The notes: generated from the sequence alone by a model not told the origin. Shown: positions 1 to 9,703, counted from the stretch's first letter. The stretch is DNA of 64,000 nucleotides from Hydrogenovibrio halophilus DSM 15072 (GCF_000384235.1 NZ_KB913033.1:620001-684000); one strand, 5' to 3'. Numbers and translations: made by a program.

Positions 1-1926
1 GTGTTGCTCAATGCGCACAATCAATTTGTGCTGACATTGCAGCATGACCCGGCCAGCCCGGAAATTGTCAGCATGCACGACCATCAGATCACAATGCATT
101 TTGACAACATGGAAGGCCTGATGACCCAGGCGCGTGAACAGCTGGCCGCACTGAAAAGCCACCCCGCTTCGTCAAGATTCCGCAGCGACATTGAGCAGAT
201 GGACACCCAAATCGAAAACTACTTTTCAATGACCGAACAAGGCATTGAGTATTATGCCAATGGCGAATTTGAACAAGCCAACCACCATTTTCTGACCCAG
301 ATGAACCCCACCCTGGCAAGCATCATGAAAAACGTCAGAGCATTTGGGAAACGGATCACAGACCGGTCCAAACAAGCGCAGGTCGAAGCGGCCGAATTTT
401 CCGACTTTCTGTTCAAATTAATCATGATTTCCGGGCTGATCTTCCTGGGCATCATTGGTGCCATCTCCTGGATGCTGACCCAATCGATTCGCAAGGGCAT
501 TCAGTCGTCGGTCAACGACGTGCTGGATGTGGCCAACGGCATGAACTTTGACCGCACCTTGCCAGCACGCAAAGACGAGTTGGGCGAGGTGGCTTCGGCT
601 CTCAACAAAATGTTTGGGGCCATCAAGACCAGTATTTCCGAAACCAATCAGGTGGTTTCCGCCATCGCCGAAGGCGACTTCAGCAAACGGATCGACTCCC
701 CTCAGAAAGGCGATCTGGACGCGCTCAAACAAGGCGTGAATGCGTCCGCTGACAGCGTCGATTTCATGATGAACGAGCTCTCCAAAATCATGACCGCTCT
801 GCAGCAGGGCCGATTCGACGTGCAAATGGACGAAAAAGTCCCCGAGGCTTTCAGCCAGCAGGTCGATGACGCCATGCACAGCATCAACACCGTGATGGTG
901 GAAATCAATGATGTGATGGCAGCCATGAACCAGGGCGAGTTCAACCATCGGGTCAAGGTGTCCGCCAGAGGCCAGCTCAAAGAACTCAAGGACAACGTCA
1001 ATCAATCCATCGACTCGCTCGAAAGCGCCATCGCCGACATCAAACGCGTGGTGGTGGCCCAATCCGAAGGCGATTTGACCCAAAGCATCGACAACCACTA
1101 TGAAGGCGAACTGGCGGTGCTCAAAAAAGCGATCAACCAATCGATCTCGGCACTGGACGACATCGTCTCCATCACCATCGAGACGGCCAACACCGTGTCC
1201 ACCGCCGCCGACGAAGTGGCGCAGGGTTCGGCCGATTTGAGCCAGCGGGTACAGGAACAGGCCGCGTCAATCGAACAGAGCAGCGCCACCATGGAAGAAT
1301 TCAGCGCCGCTGTGCAAAACAACGCCAAAAGCGCGTCGGACGAGACCGAAATCGAGCATCAGGTCGAATCCAAAGCCAAAACGGCGGCGGATGTGATGTC
1401 AGAGACCATTGAAGCCATGACCGCGATTCAGGATTCCAGTCACAAAATCTCGGAAATTGTGACCCTGATCGACGGCATTGCCTTCCAGACCAACCTTCTG
1501 GCGCTCAATGCGGCGGTCGAAGCGGCCCGTGCCGGTGAACACGGTCGCGGCTTTGCCGTGGTCGCGGGCGAAGTGCGCGCACTGGCACAAAAATCGGCCG
1601 ACGCAGCCAAAGACATCACCTCGCTGATCAATGAAAGCGTGAAACGGATAGATCACGGTACCAAGCTGGCCACGGAATCGGGCGAGGTGATTCAGGAAAT
1701 CACCCAGTCGATCGACAGTGTGACCAAAATGAGTGATCAGATATCGCAATCGTCCGGTGAACAGGCCAAAGGCGTGGCCCAACTGGAAACCGCGATTTCA
1801 CAGATCGACGAAGTCACGCAACAGAATGCGGCGCTGGTCGAGCAAACCTCGGCCGCTGCCGAAAGCATGCAGGAACAAGCGACCCGACTCAGTCAGCGCA
1901 TGAGCTTTTTCAAAACCAAGCGCTGA
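1..1926 (+). CDS. Methyl-accepting chemotaxis protein, poly-HAMP (5' end cut by window)
   Basis: This is a chemoreceptor that would signal to CheA/CheW. The frame is open from base 1, so the true start and probably a first membrane segment lie outside the window. Residues 1-135 are a helical sensor region resembling a four-helix-bundle type. One membrane helix lies at about 137-160. A long run of HAMP-like repeats follows (about 160-390), with recurring patterns such as A-I-A-E-G-D-F, A-M-N-Q-G-E-F and A-Q-S-E-G-D-L. The cytoplasmic signalling hairpin is clear, with its tip around [18 protein letters not shown]. There is no C-terminal NWETF-type pentapeptide for CheR/CheB tethering. The next gene is convergent. 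The ligand cannot be told from the sequence. Confidence 0.93.
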   Translation: MLLNAHNQFVLTLQHDPASPEIVSMHDHQITMHFDNMEGLMTQAREQLAALKSHPASSRFRSDIEQMDTQIENYFSMTEQGIEYYANGEFEQANHHFLTQMNPTLASIMKNVRAFGKRITDRSKQAQVEAAEFSDFLFKLIMISGLIFLGIIGAISWMLTQSIRKGIQSSVNDVLDVANGMNFDRTLPARKDELGEVASALNKMFGAIKTSISETNQVVSAIAEGDFSKRIDSPQKGDLDALKQGVNASADSVDFMMNELSKIMTALQQGRFDVQMDEKVPEAFSQQVDDAMHSINTVMVEINDVMAAMNQGEFNHRVKVSARGQLKELKDNVNQSIDSLESAIADIKRVVVAQSEGDLTQSIDNHYEGELAVLKKAINQSISALDDIVSITIETANTVSTAADEVAQGSADLSQRVQEQAASIEQSSATMEEFSAAVQNNAKSASDETEIEHQVESKAKTAADVMSETIEAMTAIQDSSHKISEIVTLIDGIAFQTNLLALNAAVEAARAGEHGRGFAVVAGEVRALAQKSADAAKDITSLINESVKRIDHGTKLATESGEVIQEITQSIDSVTKMSDQISQSSGEQAKGVAQLETAISQIDEVTQQNAALVEQTSAAAESMQEQATRLSQRMSFFKTKR

Positions 1927-2093
1927 TACCACTGCCAGGCCACCAGGCTTGGTAACTTTTACCAACAACCCTACCTGCGACAACGTCTGATGAGCGGTGT
2001 CCACCAACAACGGCATCATCACCATGCTGGCTTTTTTAAGCATGCTGCTGTTCCAGCTGGCCATCCACTAGTCGTTCACTCACCGCACACCAC

Positions 2094-4310
2094 CTACTTC
2101 GACGGCGAAAACCACCAGGCCTGGTGAATTTTGGGGCTGCGCTCGAAATCTTTGGGCAGGGTTTTTCGGGTGATGTTGGTCATCGTCCAGTCGTCGGCAA
2201 AAGCGCTCTGATCGAGTTTGAACTGCCGCAGGTTGGTGGAAAACAGCAATTGCCCCCCTGGCTTGAGCAGACTCAGCGCCTGTTGGATCAGACGCACATG
2301 GTCACGTTGCACGTCCAGCGTGTCTTCCATGCTTTTGGAGGTGGAAAACGACGGCGGATCGAGAAACACCCAGTCAAACAAGGCTGGGCGCTGGCCGGGC
2401 TCTTCCTGCATGGTTTGCAGCCACTTGAGCACATCCGCACGTTGCAACTGATGCGCGTCCTCATCGATCTGATTGAAGCGAAAATTCTTCTGCGCCCAGC
2501 TGAGATAGGTTTTGGACAAATCCAGACTCAGACTGCTTTTGGCTCCGGCCACCGCCGCGGTCGCGGTGACACTGGCGGTGTAACAGAACAGGTTGAGCAG
2601 ACGATTGCCCGATGCCTGCTGCGCCAGCCAAGCGCGCACATCGCGGTGATCCAGAAACAAGCCGGTGTCGAGGTAATCGGTGAAATTGACGCGCAACCGG
2701 GTCTGGTTCTCGGTGACGGTCAAAAAGCGTTTCTGCTCGTCCAGTTTTTCGTACTGGCTCTGGCCTTTTTGCCGGTCACGCACTTTGAACACAATCTTTT
2801 CCGCCGGCATCTGCAGTACCTCGGGCAGCGTCACCAGCGCTTCGTGCAAGCGGCGGCGTGCCTTGCCCGCATTCACGGTTTTGGGCGGCGCGTATTCGGC
2901 GACCACGCACCAGCGGCCGTCTTCGTTGGTGTCATAGACATCAATCGCCAGCGCGTATTCGGGCATGTCGGCATCGTAAGCGCGGAAGGCTTCTATCTGG
3001 TTTTGTTTGCGCCAGTTTTTGAGCTGCTTCAGGTTTTTGCGCACCCGATTGGCAAACATTCTGGCCCCGTCGGTTTCGGCCAGTTCCGGGCGAACGGCCT
3101 GCAACTGCGCCGCCAGATCCGGCGTGGTCGGCAAGGCGGCCTGACGAAAGTTTTCCTGAGTGACGTCAAAACGATAGAGGCGACATTCCATCGCCCCATT
3201 GTTGACGCTGTGCCAGCGCTTGGCTTTCAACCCCACCGCTTTGGCCAGTTCGTCGTGACAGGTCAGAATCGCGGCCTGCCAGCCCTCGAATTCGGCTTTG
3301 AGCAGATCGCCCAACTTGGTATAGAGCGGGCGCACCGCTTCGATTTCGCCCAAACGCTCGCCGTAAGGCGGGTTGGAAATGACCAGGCCTGGTTGCCAGT
3401 TGCCCCAGCGATGCGCCTGTTCCACCGCCATGGGTTTGAGTTCGATCACATCGTCAAAACCGGCGGCGGCAATCGCTTTCTCGGCCGCCTGAATCGACTT
3501 GTGCGACACATCCGAACCAAAAAACGCGCCCAGCTTGCGCAGGCCTTCGGCTTCGCGCTGTGCCGCCTCGTCCAGCAGTCGCTGCCAAAGCGCCGGATCA
3601 TGCCCCCGCCAGCGGGTCAGCTGCATGCGCTCGGCGCTGGCCAGTCCCGGGGCCATGTCGGCGGCCATCATCGCCGCTTCGATCAGAAAGGTGCCCGAGC
3701 CACACATGGGGTCGTAGCAGTCACCGCCTTTGGCGGCGATACTGGGCCATTGCGCCCGATACAACAACGCGGCGGCCACGTTTTCCTTCAAGGGCGCGGT
3801 CACTTTGGCGTCCTCGCGATAACCGCGCTGATGCAGACTGTGGCCGGTCAGATCGAGGTTGATACGCAGGCTTTGCCGGTTCAAATGCGCGTGGATGCGC
3901 ACATCCGGAGACTGGGTGTCCACCGACGGACGACGGTCATAACGTGCTTGAAACGCGTCCACCACGCCGTCCTTGACCTTGAGCGCACCGAAATGACTGT
4001 GCTCGATCCCCAGGCCTTTGCCGGTAAAAGACACCGAAAAGGTGCCGTCCACCTCAAAATGCTCCCACCATGCCATCTCGGCCACCTGTGTGGTCAGCTC
4101 TTCCTGATTGGCCAATTCCATCTCGACCAGTTCCAGAAACACCCGGTTGGCCACGCGCGACCACAGGCAGGCCCGATAGCCGACTTCCATGTCGCCTTCA
4201 AACGCCACCCCCAGCGGCTGGGCTTTGGCATTAACCGCTCCCAGCTGTTCCAGTTCTTCGCGTAAAATCTCACTGAGCCCCGGTGGCGACGTTGCAAAAA
4301 AGCGACACAT
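2094..4310 (-). CDS. rlmL: 23S rRNA methyltransferase RlmL (RlmKL), bifunctional
   Basis: Cytoplasmic bifunctional enzyme expected to make m2G2445 (N-terminal RlmL part) and m7G2069 (C-terminal RlmK part) in 23S rRNA. A THUMP-like N-terminal region is followed by a first SAM-dependent methyltransferase domain with the N-P-P-Y-G-E motif and D-P-M-C-G-S-G-T, then a second domain with D-P-P-S-F-S near the C-terminus. The chosen start (ATG at 4310, protein beginning M-C-R-F-F-A-T) has a GGA-containing ribosome site about 8 bases upstream and matches family length (about 738 residues). The open frame extends further upstream but without support. The gene contains two exact copies of the 12-bp palindrome, one at its extreme 3' end. 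Confidence 0.95.
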   Translation of the reverse strand: MCRFFATSPPGLSEILREELEQLGAVNAKAQPLGVAFEGDMEVGYRACLWSRVANRVFLELVEMELANQEELTTQVAEMAWWEHFEVDGTFSVSFTGKGLGIEHSHFGALKVKDGVVDAFQARYDRRPSVDTQSPDVRIHAHLNRQSLRINLDLTGHSLHQRGYREDAKVTAPLKENVAAALLYRAQWPSIAAKGGDCYDPMCGSGTFLIEAAMMAADMAPGLASAERMQLTRWRGHDPALWQRLLDEAAQREAEGLRKLGAFFGSDVSHKSIQAAEKAIAAAGFDDVIELKPMAVEQAHRWGNWQPGLVISNPPYGERLGEIEAVRPLYTKLGDLLKAEFEGWQAAILTCHDELAKAVGLKAKRWHSVNNGAMECRLYRFDVTQENFRQAALPTTPDLAAQLQAVRPELAETDGARMFANRVRKNLKQLKNWRKQNQIEAFRAYDADMPEYALAIDVYDTNEDGRWCVVAEYAPPKTVNAGKARRRLHEALVTLPEVLQMPAEKIVFKVRDRQKGQSQYEKLDEQKRFLTVTENQTRLRVNFTDYLDTGLFLDHRDVRAWLAQQASGNRLLNLFCYTASVTATAAVAGAKSSLSLDLSKTYLSWAQKNFRFNQIDEDAHQLQRADVLKWLQTMQEEPGQRPALFDWVFLDPPSFSTSKSMEDTLDVQRDHVRLIQQALSLLKPGGQLLFSTNLRQFKLDQSAFADDWTMTNITRKTLPKDFERSPKIHQAWWFSPSK
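2114..2125. repeat. 12-bp palindrome ACCAGGCCTGGT, copy 1
   Basis: Exact copy inside the last codons of rlmL, read as Q-A-W (I-H-Q-A-W-W). Confidence 0.95.
3382..3393. repeat. 12-bp palindrome ACCAGGCCTGGT, copy 2
   Basis: Exact copy inside rlmL, read as P-G-L-V just before the catalytic N-P-P-Y motif. Confidence 0.95.
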
Positions 4311-4407
4311 AGAAAATCCTTGTTCTAAAACCGCCATTTTACTGCATCCGGGCGGGTGGCTTTTGTAAAATAGGCCTTCTTTCAGCCTTTCCCAACAATG
4401 GACAACC

Positions 4408-5634
4408 ATGGTTTCGACTTTTGCTTTACGTTTGCTACTGGGCCTGACACTGTCATGGCTGGCTTTGGGTGCGCAAGCCTATACTCCGCCCCCCCAATCC
4501 AATGACGACTTCCAGCAATGGCTGCAAACCTTCAAGCAGAAAGCCGCGTCCGAAGGCATTAGCCCGGCCACGCTGCAGCAGGCCTTTGCAGGCGTGCGCC
4601 TGAACAAACGCGTGCTGGAACTGGACCGGCGCCAGCCCGAATTCACCCGCACCTTCTGGCAGTATTTTGACTCGGCCATCACCGACTGGCGGGTCGAAAA
4701 CGGGCGCAAGCTCTATCGCAAATACCGCCCCCAGCTGCACGAAGTCACCGAACAATACGGCGTACCGGCCAGATTCATCATCGCTCTGTGGGGGATGGAA
4801 ACCAATTACGGCGGCTACACCGGCAACACCCCGATCATCGAATCGCTGGCAACGCTTTCCTACGACCCCCGGCGCTCCGGCTTTTTCCAGAAACAGTTGA
4901 TTGCGGCCCTGACCATTGTGGAACAGGGCCATGTGGCGCCCGATCAGATGCGCGGTTCCTGGGCCGGTGCCATGGGGCAGTGTCAGTTCATGCCCACCAA
5001 TTACCTCAAATACGCCGTGGACGCCGACAACTCCGGCAAGGTCGACCTGTGGAACAGTCTGGACGATGTGTTTCATTCCATGGGCCACTTTCTACAGGAA
5101 CTGGGCTGGGAACGCGGCGAAAACTGGGGACGCGAAGTCGCTTTGCCCGAAGATTTTGATTACAGCCTGGCCGACGGCAAAACCCAGCGTTCACTGCAGG
5201 CCTGGTCAAAAATGGGGCTGACGCTGGCGGACGGGCGAAAATTGCCGCAAGAAGCCATGCAGGCCGCCCTGCTGCTGCCTTACGATCATCGTGGCCCGGC
5301 GTTTCTGGTGTATGACAATTTCAACGTGATCAAGCGCTGGAACCATTCCGACAACTACGCCTTGGCCGTCGGGCATCTGGCCGACCGGATTGTGGGCCGC
5401 GCCCCTTTGAGCAAATCGCCACCGGAAAACGACGAAGCACTCAGCCATCAGCAAACCCGCGAACTGCAGGAACGTCTGGGCGCGGCTGGCCTGGCGGTGG
5501 GGCCGGTGGACGGCGTGATCGGCAGCAAAACCCGTGAAGCCCTGCGCCATTATCAGAAGCAGCAAAACCTGCCCGCCGACGGCTACCCGTCCTATCGGAT
5601 GCTGGAAATTCTGCGGGAACGTCAGGGGGACTGA
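4408..5634 (+). CDS. mltB: Lytic murein transglycosylase, MltB family
   Basis: Periplasmic enzyme cleaving the MurNAc-GlcNAc bond of peptidoglycan to give 1,6-anhydro ends. Residues 1-24 form a signal peptide (hydrophobic core L-L-L-G-L-T-L-S-W-L-A-L, cleavage near A-Q-A). There is no lipobox, so the protein is probably soluble, unlike E. coli MltB. The SLT_2 domain spans about 33-325, with the catalytic Glu131 in A-L-W-G-M-E-T-N-Y-G-G and the family motifs F-M-P-T-N-Y and D-L-W-N-S. A PG_binding_1 domain occupies about 345-405 (L-Q-E-R-L-G ... D-G-V-I-G-S-K-T). Length (408) is normal for this subfamily. It is divergent from rlmL, with about 100 bp between the two starts. Confidence 0.93.
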   Translation: MVSTFALRLLLGLTLSWLALGAQAYTPPPQSNDDFQQWLQTFKQKAASEGISPATLQQAFAGVRLNKRVLELDRRQPEFTRTFWQYFDSAITDWRVENGRKLYRKYRPQLHEVTEQYGVPARFIIALWGMETNYGGYTGNTPIIESLATLSYDPRRSGFFQKQLIAALTIVEQGHVAPDQMRGSWAGAMGQCQFMPTNYLKYAVDADNSGKVDLWNSLDDVFHSMGHFLQELGWERGENWGREVALPEDFDYSLADGKTQRSLQAWSKMGLTLADGRKLPQEAMQAALLLPYDHRGPAFLVYDNFNVIKRWNHSDNYALAVGHLADRIVGRAPLSKSPPENDEALSHQQTRELQERLGAAGLAVGPVDGVIGSKTREALRHYQKQQNLPADGYPSYRMLEILRERQGD

Positions 5635-5638
5635 CCCA

Positions 5639-5812
5639 ATGCCTCACGACATGACCGATGAGCATGCAAGCACCCTGTTGAACCGGCCTCTGACCGAACG
5701 CCGGATCAACCACAGCGCCTATTTGTTCTGGAAACTGCAATGCCACCTGGCCAAAATGCTGCTGAAACACACCGGCCATCAGGCCAGACTGAGACGCCAA
5801 AAACCAACCTGA
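5639..5812 (+). CDS. Small hypothetical protein, 57 aa
   Basis: Not recognised. The ORF starts 4 bases after the mltB stop and has a GGGGGA stretch about 9 bases before the ATG, which fits translational coupling. The product (M-P-H-D-M-T-D-E-H...) is hydrophilic and rich in His, Arg and Lys, with no membrane segment or signal peptide. Base composition resembles mltB. The short length and lack of any recognised family keep this tentative. Confidence 0.4.
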   Translation: MPHDMTDEHASTLLNRPLTERRINHSAYLFWKLQCHLAKMLLKHTGHQARLRRQKPT

Positions 5813-6338
5813 CCGTTAGCCGGGATTGACCGCCAACGGTTCCTTGAGTGCCAACGTGGCCCCACAACGTTGATATGGCCAAAACCATCAAATCGTGCCA
5901 AGCACTTCACCAAGTCGCAACAACGATTTTCCACTGCACAGACATCACCCTCACGACGCAAATAATGCGCATTTCATCTAGCAAAAGACTTTTACTTGCG
6001 GTAGTATTCATGAAGACACTGATCTTCAGTTCTGAAGATATTCTCTGCAAAGCAGGTTGACCATGTAGTCACCGTGCTTCGTTTGAAGTTGGCGGTGGGT
6101 TTTTAAAAAATTATTGCTGGACTAAAAAAAACCTAAAAATTGAATTATGTGATGACCGGGTTGGTGCAGAAGTCTATAAGTGGGTTTAGCATCAAAACCA
6201 AAGAATCAAACTGAACAACTGGGAGCATGACCCACTTAGACATGGTAATCATTTCGCAATAGGTATTGCAACATTTGACACCTGAATTCAGGAGTTCATA
6301 TAGGGAAAAACTTTCAAGTTAAAACAACCTGGGGAATT
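5813..6338. other. Intergenic boundary, shift from GC-rich to AT-rich DNA
   Basis: No supported gene. The first part still resembles the host, with short inverted repeats around CCGTTAG...CCAACGG. From about 5990 onward the DNA becomes strongly AT-rich and stays so to about 9700. A 70-codon ORF in this stretch has no ribosome site or recognisable sequence and was not accepted. The right end holds a candidate promoter for the CHASE2 operon. Confidence 0.6.
6275..6304 (+). promoter_or_regulatory. Candidate promoter with a 12-bp palindrome in its spacer
   Basis: A perfect -35 hexamer TTGACA (6275-6280) is followed by an 18-base spacer and a -10-like TATAGG (6299-6304), 35 bases before the CHASE2 gene start. 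The spacer begins with the perfect palindrome CCTGAATTCAGG (6281-6292), a plausible operator. Assignment is by sequence match only. Confidence 0.55.
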
Positions 6339-7727
6339 ATGTTAAATAAAACCAAAGATAGCTTATGTTTTTATTGGACTGCACTTCCTTTTTGGGGCAG
6401 GTTGTTGGGGCGCAGTATTATCTTTGTTTTTTTGGGTGTTCTAGCTATGGAGTTCAACCCACTAGGTTTAACTGAAACTGCAGATGAAAAATCAGAGGAA
6501 GAGGTGTCAAAGATTCTTTCACCCTTTTATCCTTTTAGCGATGAAAGGCATGATGAAAAAATTGTTATTTTATTAATTAACGATTCAGCTCTTGATTTGG
6601 TGTCTCAACTCCCTGAGCCAATGCGAATTACTTATGCCAATGAATGGCCGATTCTATATAAAGACCATGCCAATGTCCTAAAGACAATTGCATCTAACTC
6701 CGATCCCAAACAAATTTTTATTGATATTGAGTTCCAAAAAATCCGTAATACGGATGATACGTTCAACTATTTAACAAGAACACTTAAAGCGTTGAATCAA
6801 AAAAAAGAAATAAAAATATTACACGCAACGGGAAGTATAAAAGAACATATAGATGATGAAATAAACAACCAGCTATCAATTTATAGCACCCCTGTTTTTA
6901 ACGCCTGGTCAAATAAAAATGAAATGCCTTTATATAAAAAATTTAAAGATAAATACATATACTCACCTGCCTTAAAGATGTACGAAAACTTGAACACATA
7001 TGACACAACACTAACTAACTTCAATGAAAATATGTTTGTTTTCTGGAGTGATAATTTTAATAAAAGATTATATAGTCAAACCCTTGGAAAAGAATGCGAG
7101 GATCGATCCAGTTTTTTTAATAATTTGAAGCGTAGTACCATTTATTTTGCAGAGTATCTTCCATGGTTCCAGGCTGAAAGTAGATACTGCTATGCGCAAA
7201 GAGTGATCTATTTGGATGAACTTCAGAAAATGTTAAATAAAGGGGCAGTGGGCAAAGAAAAAATAAAAACGATTTTTGATGACGCAACCATTTTGTACGC
7301 TGCTGACTACATCGCGTTGGGTGACAAGGTATACTCTCCGGTACACGGTACGATTCCTGGTGTCTTTTATCATGCTATGGCTTTAGAAAATCTTTTAGAT
7401 TTTAAAGGAAATTATTTCAGGTCATTAGGTAAGGTTTATGATTATTCTCTATGGGCCATATTTGCAATAGCTTTGGCCTTTATCATGGCAACAAAAGAAA
7501 AAAACAATTCTTCTTATATTCTAGGCGAATTGAAGGCAAGTCGAAAGCTTGCAGTAATTTTGCTCTTATTAGCATACATCATTTTTATTGCTGTTTTAAC
7601 CGTTCTATACCATGTGGCACCGGCAAATATCATTAATGCAATTGGCCTAATCCCATTGGCTTGGCTACTTTTCAAAATAGAAGAAGATTGTTATCAAAAA
7701 AAGTGTTTAAAAAAAGATAAGGAGTAA
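6339..7727 (+). CDS. CHASE2-domain membrane protein without output domain
   Basis: CHASE2 is an extracytoplasmic sensor domain normally found in front of histidine kinases, cyclases or GGDEF proteins. Here a membrane helix at about 23-43 leads into a periplasmic CHASE2-like region (about 65-370, with I-V-I-L-L-I-N-D-S-A and Q-I-F-I-D-I-E-F). Three further membrane helices follow at about 370-450 (A-I-F-A-I-A-L-A-F, V-I-L-L-L-L-A-Y-I-I-F and N-I-I-N-A-I-G-L-I-P-L). The protein then ends in about 12 charged residues, so the usual cytoplasmic effector is missing. Codon use is AT-rich, unlike the flanks. It is first in an apparent three-gene operon, 6 bases before the next gene. It may act with the two downstream envelope proteins rather than as a kinase. 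Confidence 0.75.
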   Translation: MLNKTKDSLCFYWTALPFWGRLLGRSIIFVFLGVLAMEFNPLGLTETADEKSEEEVSKILSPFYPFSDERHDEKIVILLINDSALDLVSQLPEPMRITYANEWPILYKDHANVLKTIASNSDPKQIFIDIEFQKIRNTDDTFNYLTRTLKALNQKKEIKILHATGSIKEHIDDEINNQLSIYSTPVFNAWSNKNEMPLYKKFKDKYIYSPALKMYENLNTYDTTLTNFNENMFVFWSDNFNKRLYSQTLGKECEDRSSFFNNLKRSTIYFAEYLPWFQAESRYCYAQRVIYLDELQKMLNKGAVGKEKIKTIFDDATILYAADYIALGDKVYSPVHGTIPGVFYHAMALENLLDFKGNYFRSLGKVYDYSLWAIFAIALAFIMATKEKNNSSYILGELKASRKLAVILLLLAYIIFIAVLTVLYHVAPANIINAIGLIPLAWLLFKIEEDCYQKKCLKKDKE

Positions 7728-7733
7728 TGTCTG

Positions 7734-8090
7734 ATGAAGAAAGTGCTGTTTACAGGCTTGATCGCTTTTTCCTTAACAGGAGCAGCTTCAGATTCTGAAA
7801 TTGTGGAGTTTGGTGATCCTGAGTTAATGGATATTTATCCGACACCAGAAGCGGACATGCCGATGAAAGATGGGATTTCCTTACCAGAACCGCCGGTCAA
7901 GATTGTTAAGGAATCGGGGGATCGATACGCGTTTCATATTGGTACTAAAACTTACTGGGTAAGTGGCGTAGATGTCGAAACGTCAGACAGAGTTCAAATT
8001 GAAAGCTTATGTAACAGCACCCAGTTAGCAACAGACTATGAAACCAGTCACTTCGGCATTCGAGGTGCGGGGATTGGATGTAAGAAATGA
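7734..8090 (+). CDS. Small secreted protein of unknown function
   Basis: Not recognised. It has an N-terminal signal peptide (M-K-K-V-L-F-T-G-L-I-A-F-S-L-T-G-A-A-S), a Pro/Glu-rich stretch with many acidic residues (about 25-60), then a compact region containing two Cys residues (about 93 and 116) that could pair in the periplasm. A GGAG-like ribosome site lies just upstream. The stop overlaps an ATG (ATGA) at the head of the next gene, so it is probably co-translated with the M48 protease. AT-rich like its neighbours. Confidence 0.65.
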   Translation: MKKVLFTGLIAFSLTGAASDSEIVEFGDPELMDIYPTPEADMPMKDGISLPEPPVKIVKESGDRYAFHIGTKTYWVSGVDVETSDRVQIESLCNSTQLATDYETSHFGIRGAGIGCKK

Positions 8091-8107
8091 TTAGGGACTC
8101 TTCAAAA

Positions 8108-9703
8108 ATGATGAAAACTCAAAAATTAATAGCTATAACGACCCTACTGGCTAGTGTCAACTTAACAGGCTGTAACCCTATTAAATCTATGAACCAGTCG
8201 GCAAGTGCAGAAGCTGAGAGTAAACCCTTCACTGCTTCTGATTATTCAAGTTTAGAGCTGAAACTTGATCCACAAGAGGATCGACTGGAAGCTAAAAGAA
8301 GCTTGATGCCCTTAGTTGACCTACCAAGGCTTGAAGGTTACCTGAATGGCTTATTAGAAGATATTATTGTAAAAAATGAGCTTAGAAGTGCTTTTATCGA
8401 GGATAAACCTGAAATTAAAGTGAGTGTTGATACCGCATTCAATGCCGTTACTCTTCCGAATGGTTTGATTGTTATCAATACCGGGATGCTTACCCAGCTT
8501 GAAACAGAAACCGAACTGCACTCGGTAATTGCTCATGAATTAATGCATATATTAAATGGTGATCACACCAAAGATAATATGCAGGAGGTAACGGACAAGG
8601 GACTGAAAATTGCTGAAGCCAGACTGGCTGCAAAGATGGCGAAACTGCCACAAAGCGAGTTGCTAGAGGGGCTACCATCCATGCTTGGTCAGCAGCTTCT
8701 GGACGACACCATCAATGCGGTTGCTTTTACAAAATGGAATCGTGAGCAAGAGCAGGATGCCGACCTGTCTGCGATTCATCTGCTTCACAACGCCAATTTA
8801 AACGAGAAGTATTTCCTGAAGTTTCTCAAAAAGAGAAAAGAATTTGAGGAAAACAACCCTGGTTTGTTCGTGGCTCAGAATAATGAAACATCCAAGGTCA
8901 TGGATTCGATGAAGACCATGATTGGAGATGCCGGAGAGTTTTTTTCGTCCGAGGGAGAAGCAGAACAGACAGCTCAAGAACGGTCAAAAGATTCGATGAC
9001 CGGTAAATATTTTTCGGCTCATACACGCATTAAAAAATCAAAAGATCTTCTTATTAATGAAATTGGTAAACAGAACTTAAACAGAAAAGCAAGGTCACCT
9101 GAGCTAGGTCTTGTCATGCCGGATTACCGTCTGTTAAAAGATTTGTATCGAGTAAACGAAGTGAATACTTTACTCGAGCAGAAGAAATCTTCTCAAGCAC
9201 TTAGAGTTTTAAGAAAAGCGATGCGACAAGGGTTGGAAAAAAGCTCCTATTTGAGAATGGTTATGGCCTCAATTCGAGATACTCAAGGTTTTCAGAAAAA
9301 AGCTCAGTTAAATCGTGAAATGGCCTTGAAAGACCCCAATGCTACGTTAAGTGTATACAGCAATGTGATCGCTTATTACGACGCGCAAGGCGATAAGCAA
9401 AAAACACTGGCTTTGGTCGAAAAAATAAATAAAGAACTTGATTACCCCAACGCTTATTTGCCGATTACAATCAAGTTGAAGAAAAAATACGGGGCTTCAA
9501 CGAAAATGGAGGAAGTGCAGTGCGTAAGAACCGTTGATGTAGATGTAATGAGAGGATGTCAAAAGGCTTTAGGGCGTCACCTGAACTTAGATTCAAAAGC
9601 AATCCTGAGCACTGTAGCCCAAAATGAGACAGATTCTACTATGACAGATAATGCAGAAGCTGAGTCGAGTGGTTCAGGTATCCGATCCTTTCTTCCATTT
9701 TAA
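8108..9703 (+). CDS. M48-family zinc metalloprotease lipoprotein
   Basis: Predicted envelope protease related to the M48C/BepA group, which act in outer membrane quality control. From the chosen ATG (8108, AGGGA ribosome site 10 bases upstream) the protein starts with a lipoprotein signal ending in a lipobox L-T-G-C. The zinc site is H-E-L-M-H, and the third ligand is probably the Glu in E-Q-E-Q-D-A-D. The C-terminal half is helical and TPR-like (R-V-L-R-K-A-M-R-Q-G), as in BepA. An in-frame ATG at 8087 overlaps the previous stop and could also be used. Third gene of the AT-rich operon; the linkage suggests the protease is controlled by, or works with, the CHASE2 sensor (inference). Confidence 0.85.
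   Translation: MMKTQKLIAITTLLASVNLTGCNPIKSMNQSASAEAESKPFTASDYSSLELKLDPQEDRLEAKRSLMPLVDLPRLEGYLNGLLEDIIVKNELRSAFIEDKPEIKVSVDTAFNAVTLPNGLIVINTGMLTQLETETELHSVIAHELMHILNGDHTKDNMQEVTDKGLKIAEARLAAKMAKLPQSELLEGLPSMLGQQLLDDTINAVAFTKWNREQEQDADLSAIHLLHNANLNEKYFLKFLKKRKEFEENNPGLFVAQNNETSKVMDSMKTMIGDAGEFFSSEGEAEQTAQERSKDSMTGKYFSAHTRIKKSKDLLINEIGKQNLNRKARSPELGLVMPDYRLLKDLYRVNEVNTLLEQKKSSQALRVLRKAMRQGLEKSSYLRMVMASIRDTQGFQKKAQLNREMALKDPNATLSVYSNVIAYYDAQGDKQKTLALVEKINKELDYPNAYLPITIKLKKKYGASTKMEEVQCVRTVDVDVMRGCQKALGRHLNLDSKAILSTVAQNETDSTMTDNAEAESSGSGIRSFLPF

Noticed and set aside
1942-2093. A small membrane peptide ORF between the chemoreceptor and rlmL
   Set aside because: About 15 codons from an unsupported ATG with no ribosome site; too short to claim.
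2124-4265. A 713-codon open frame antisense to rlmL
   Set aside because: It is an antisense shadow of a GC-rich gene; the minus-strand rlmL has clear family motifs and a ribosome site, whereas this frame has neither.
5848-6060. A 70-codon ORF in the 5.8-6.3 kb gap
   Set aside because: No ribosome site, no recognisable sequence, and it spans the base-composition boundary.
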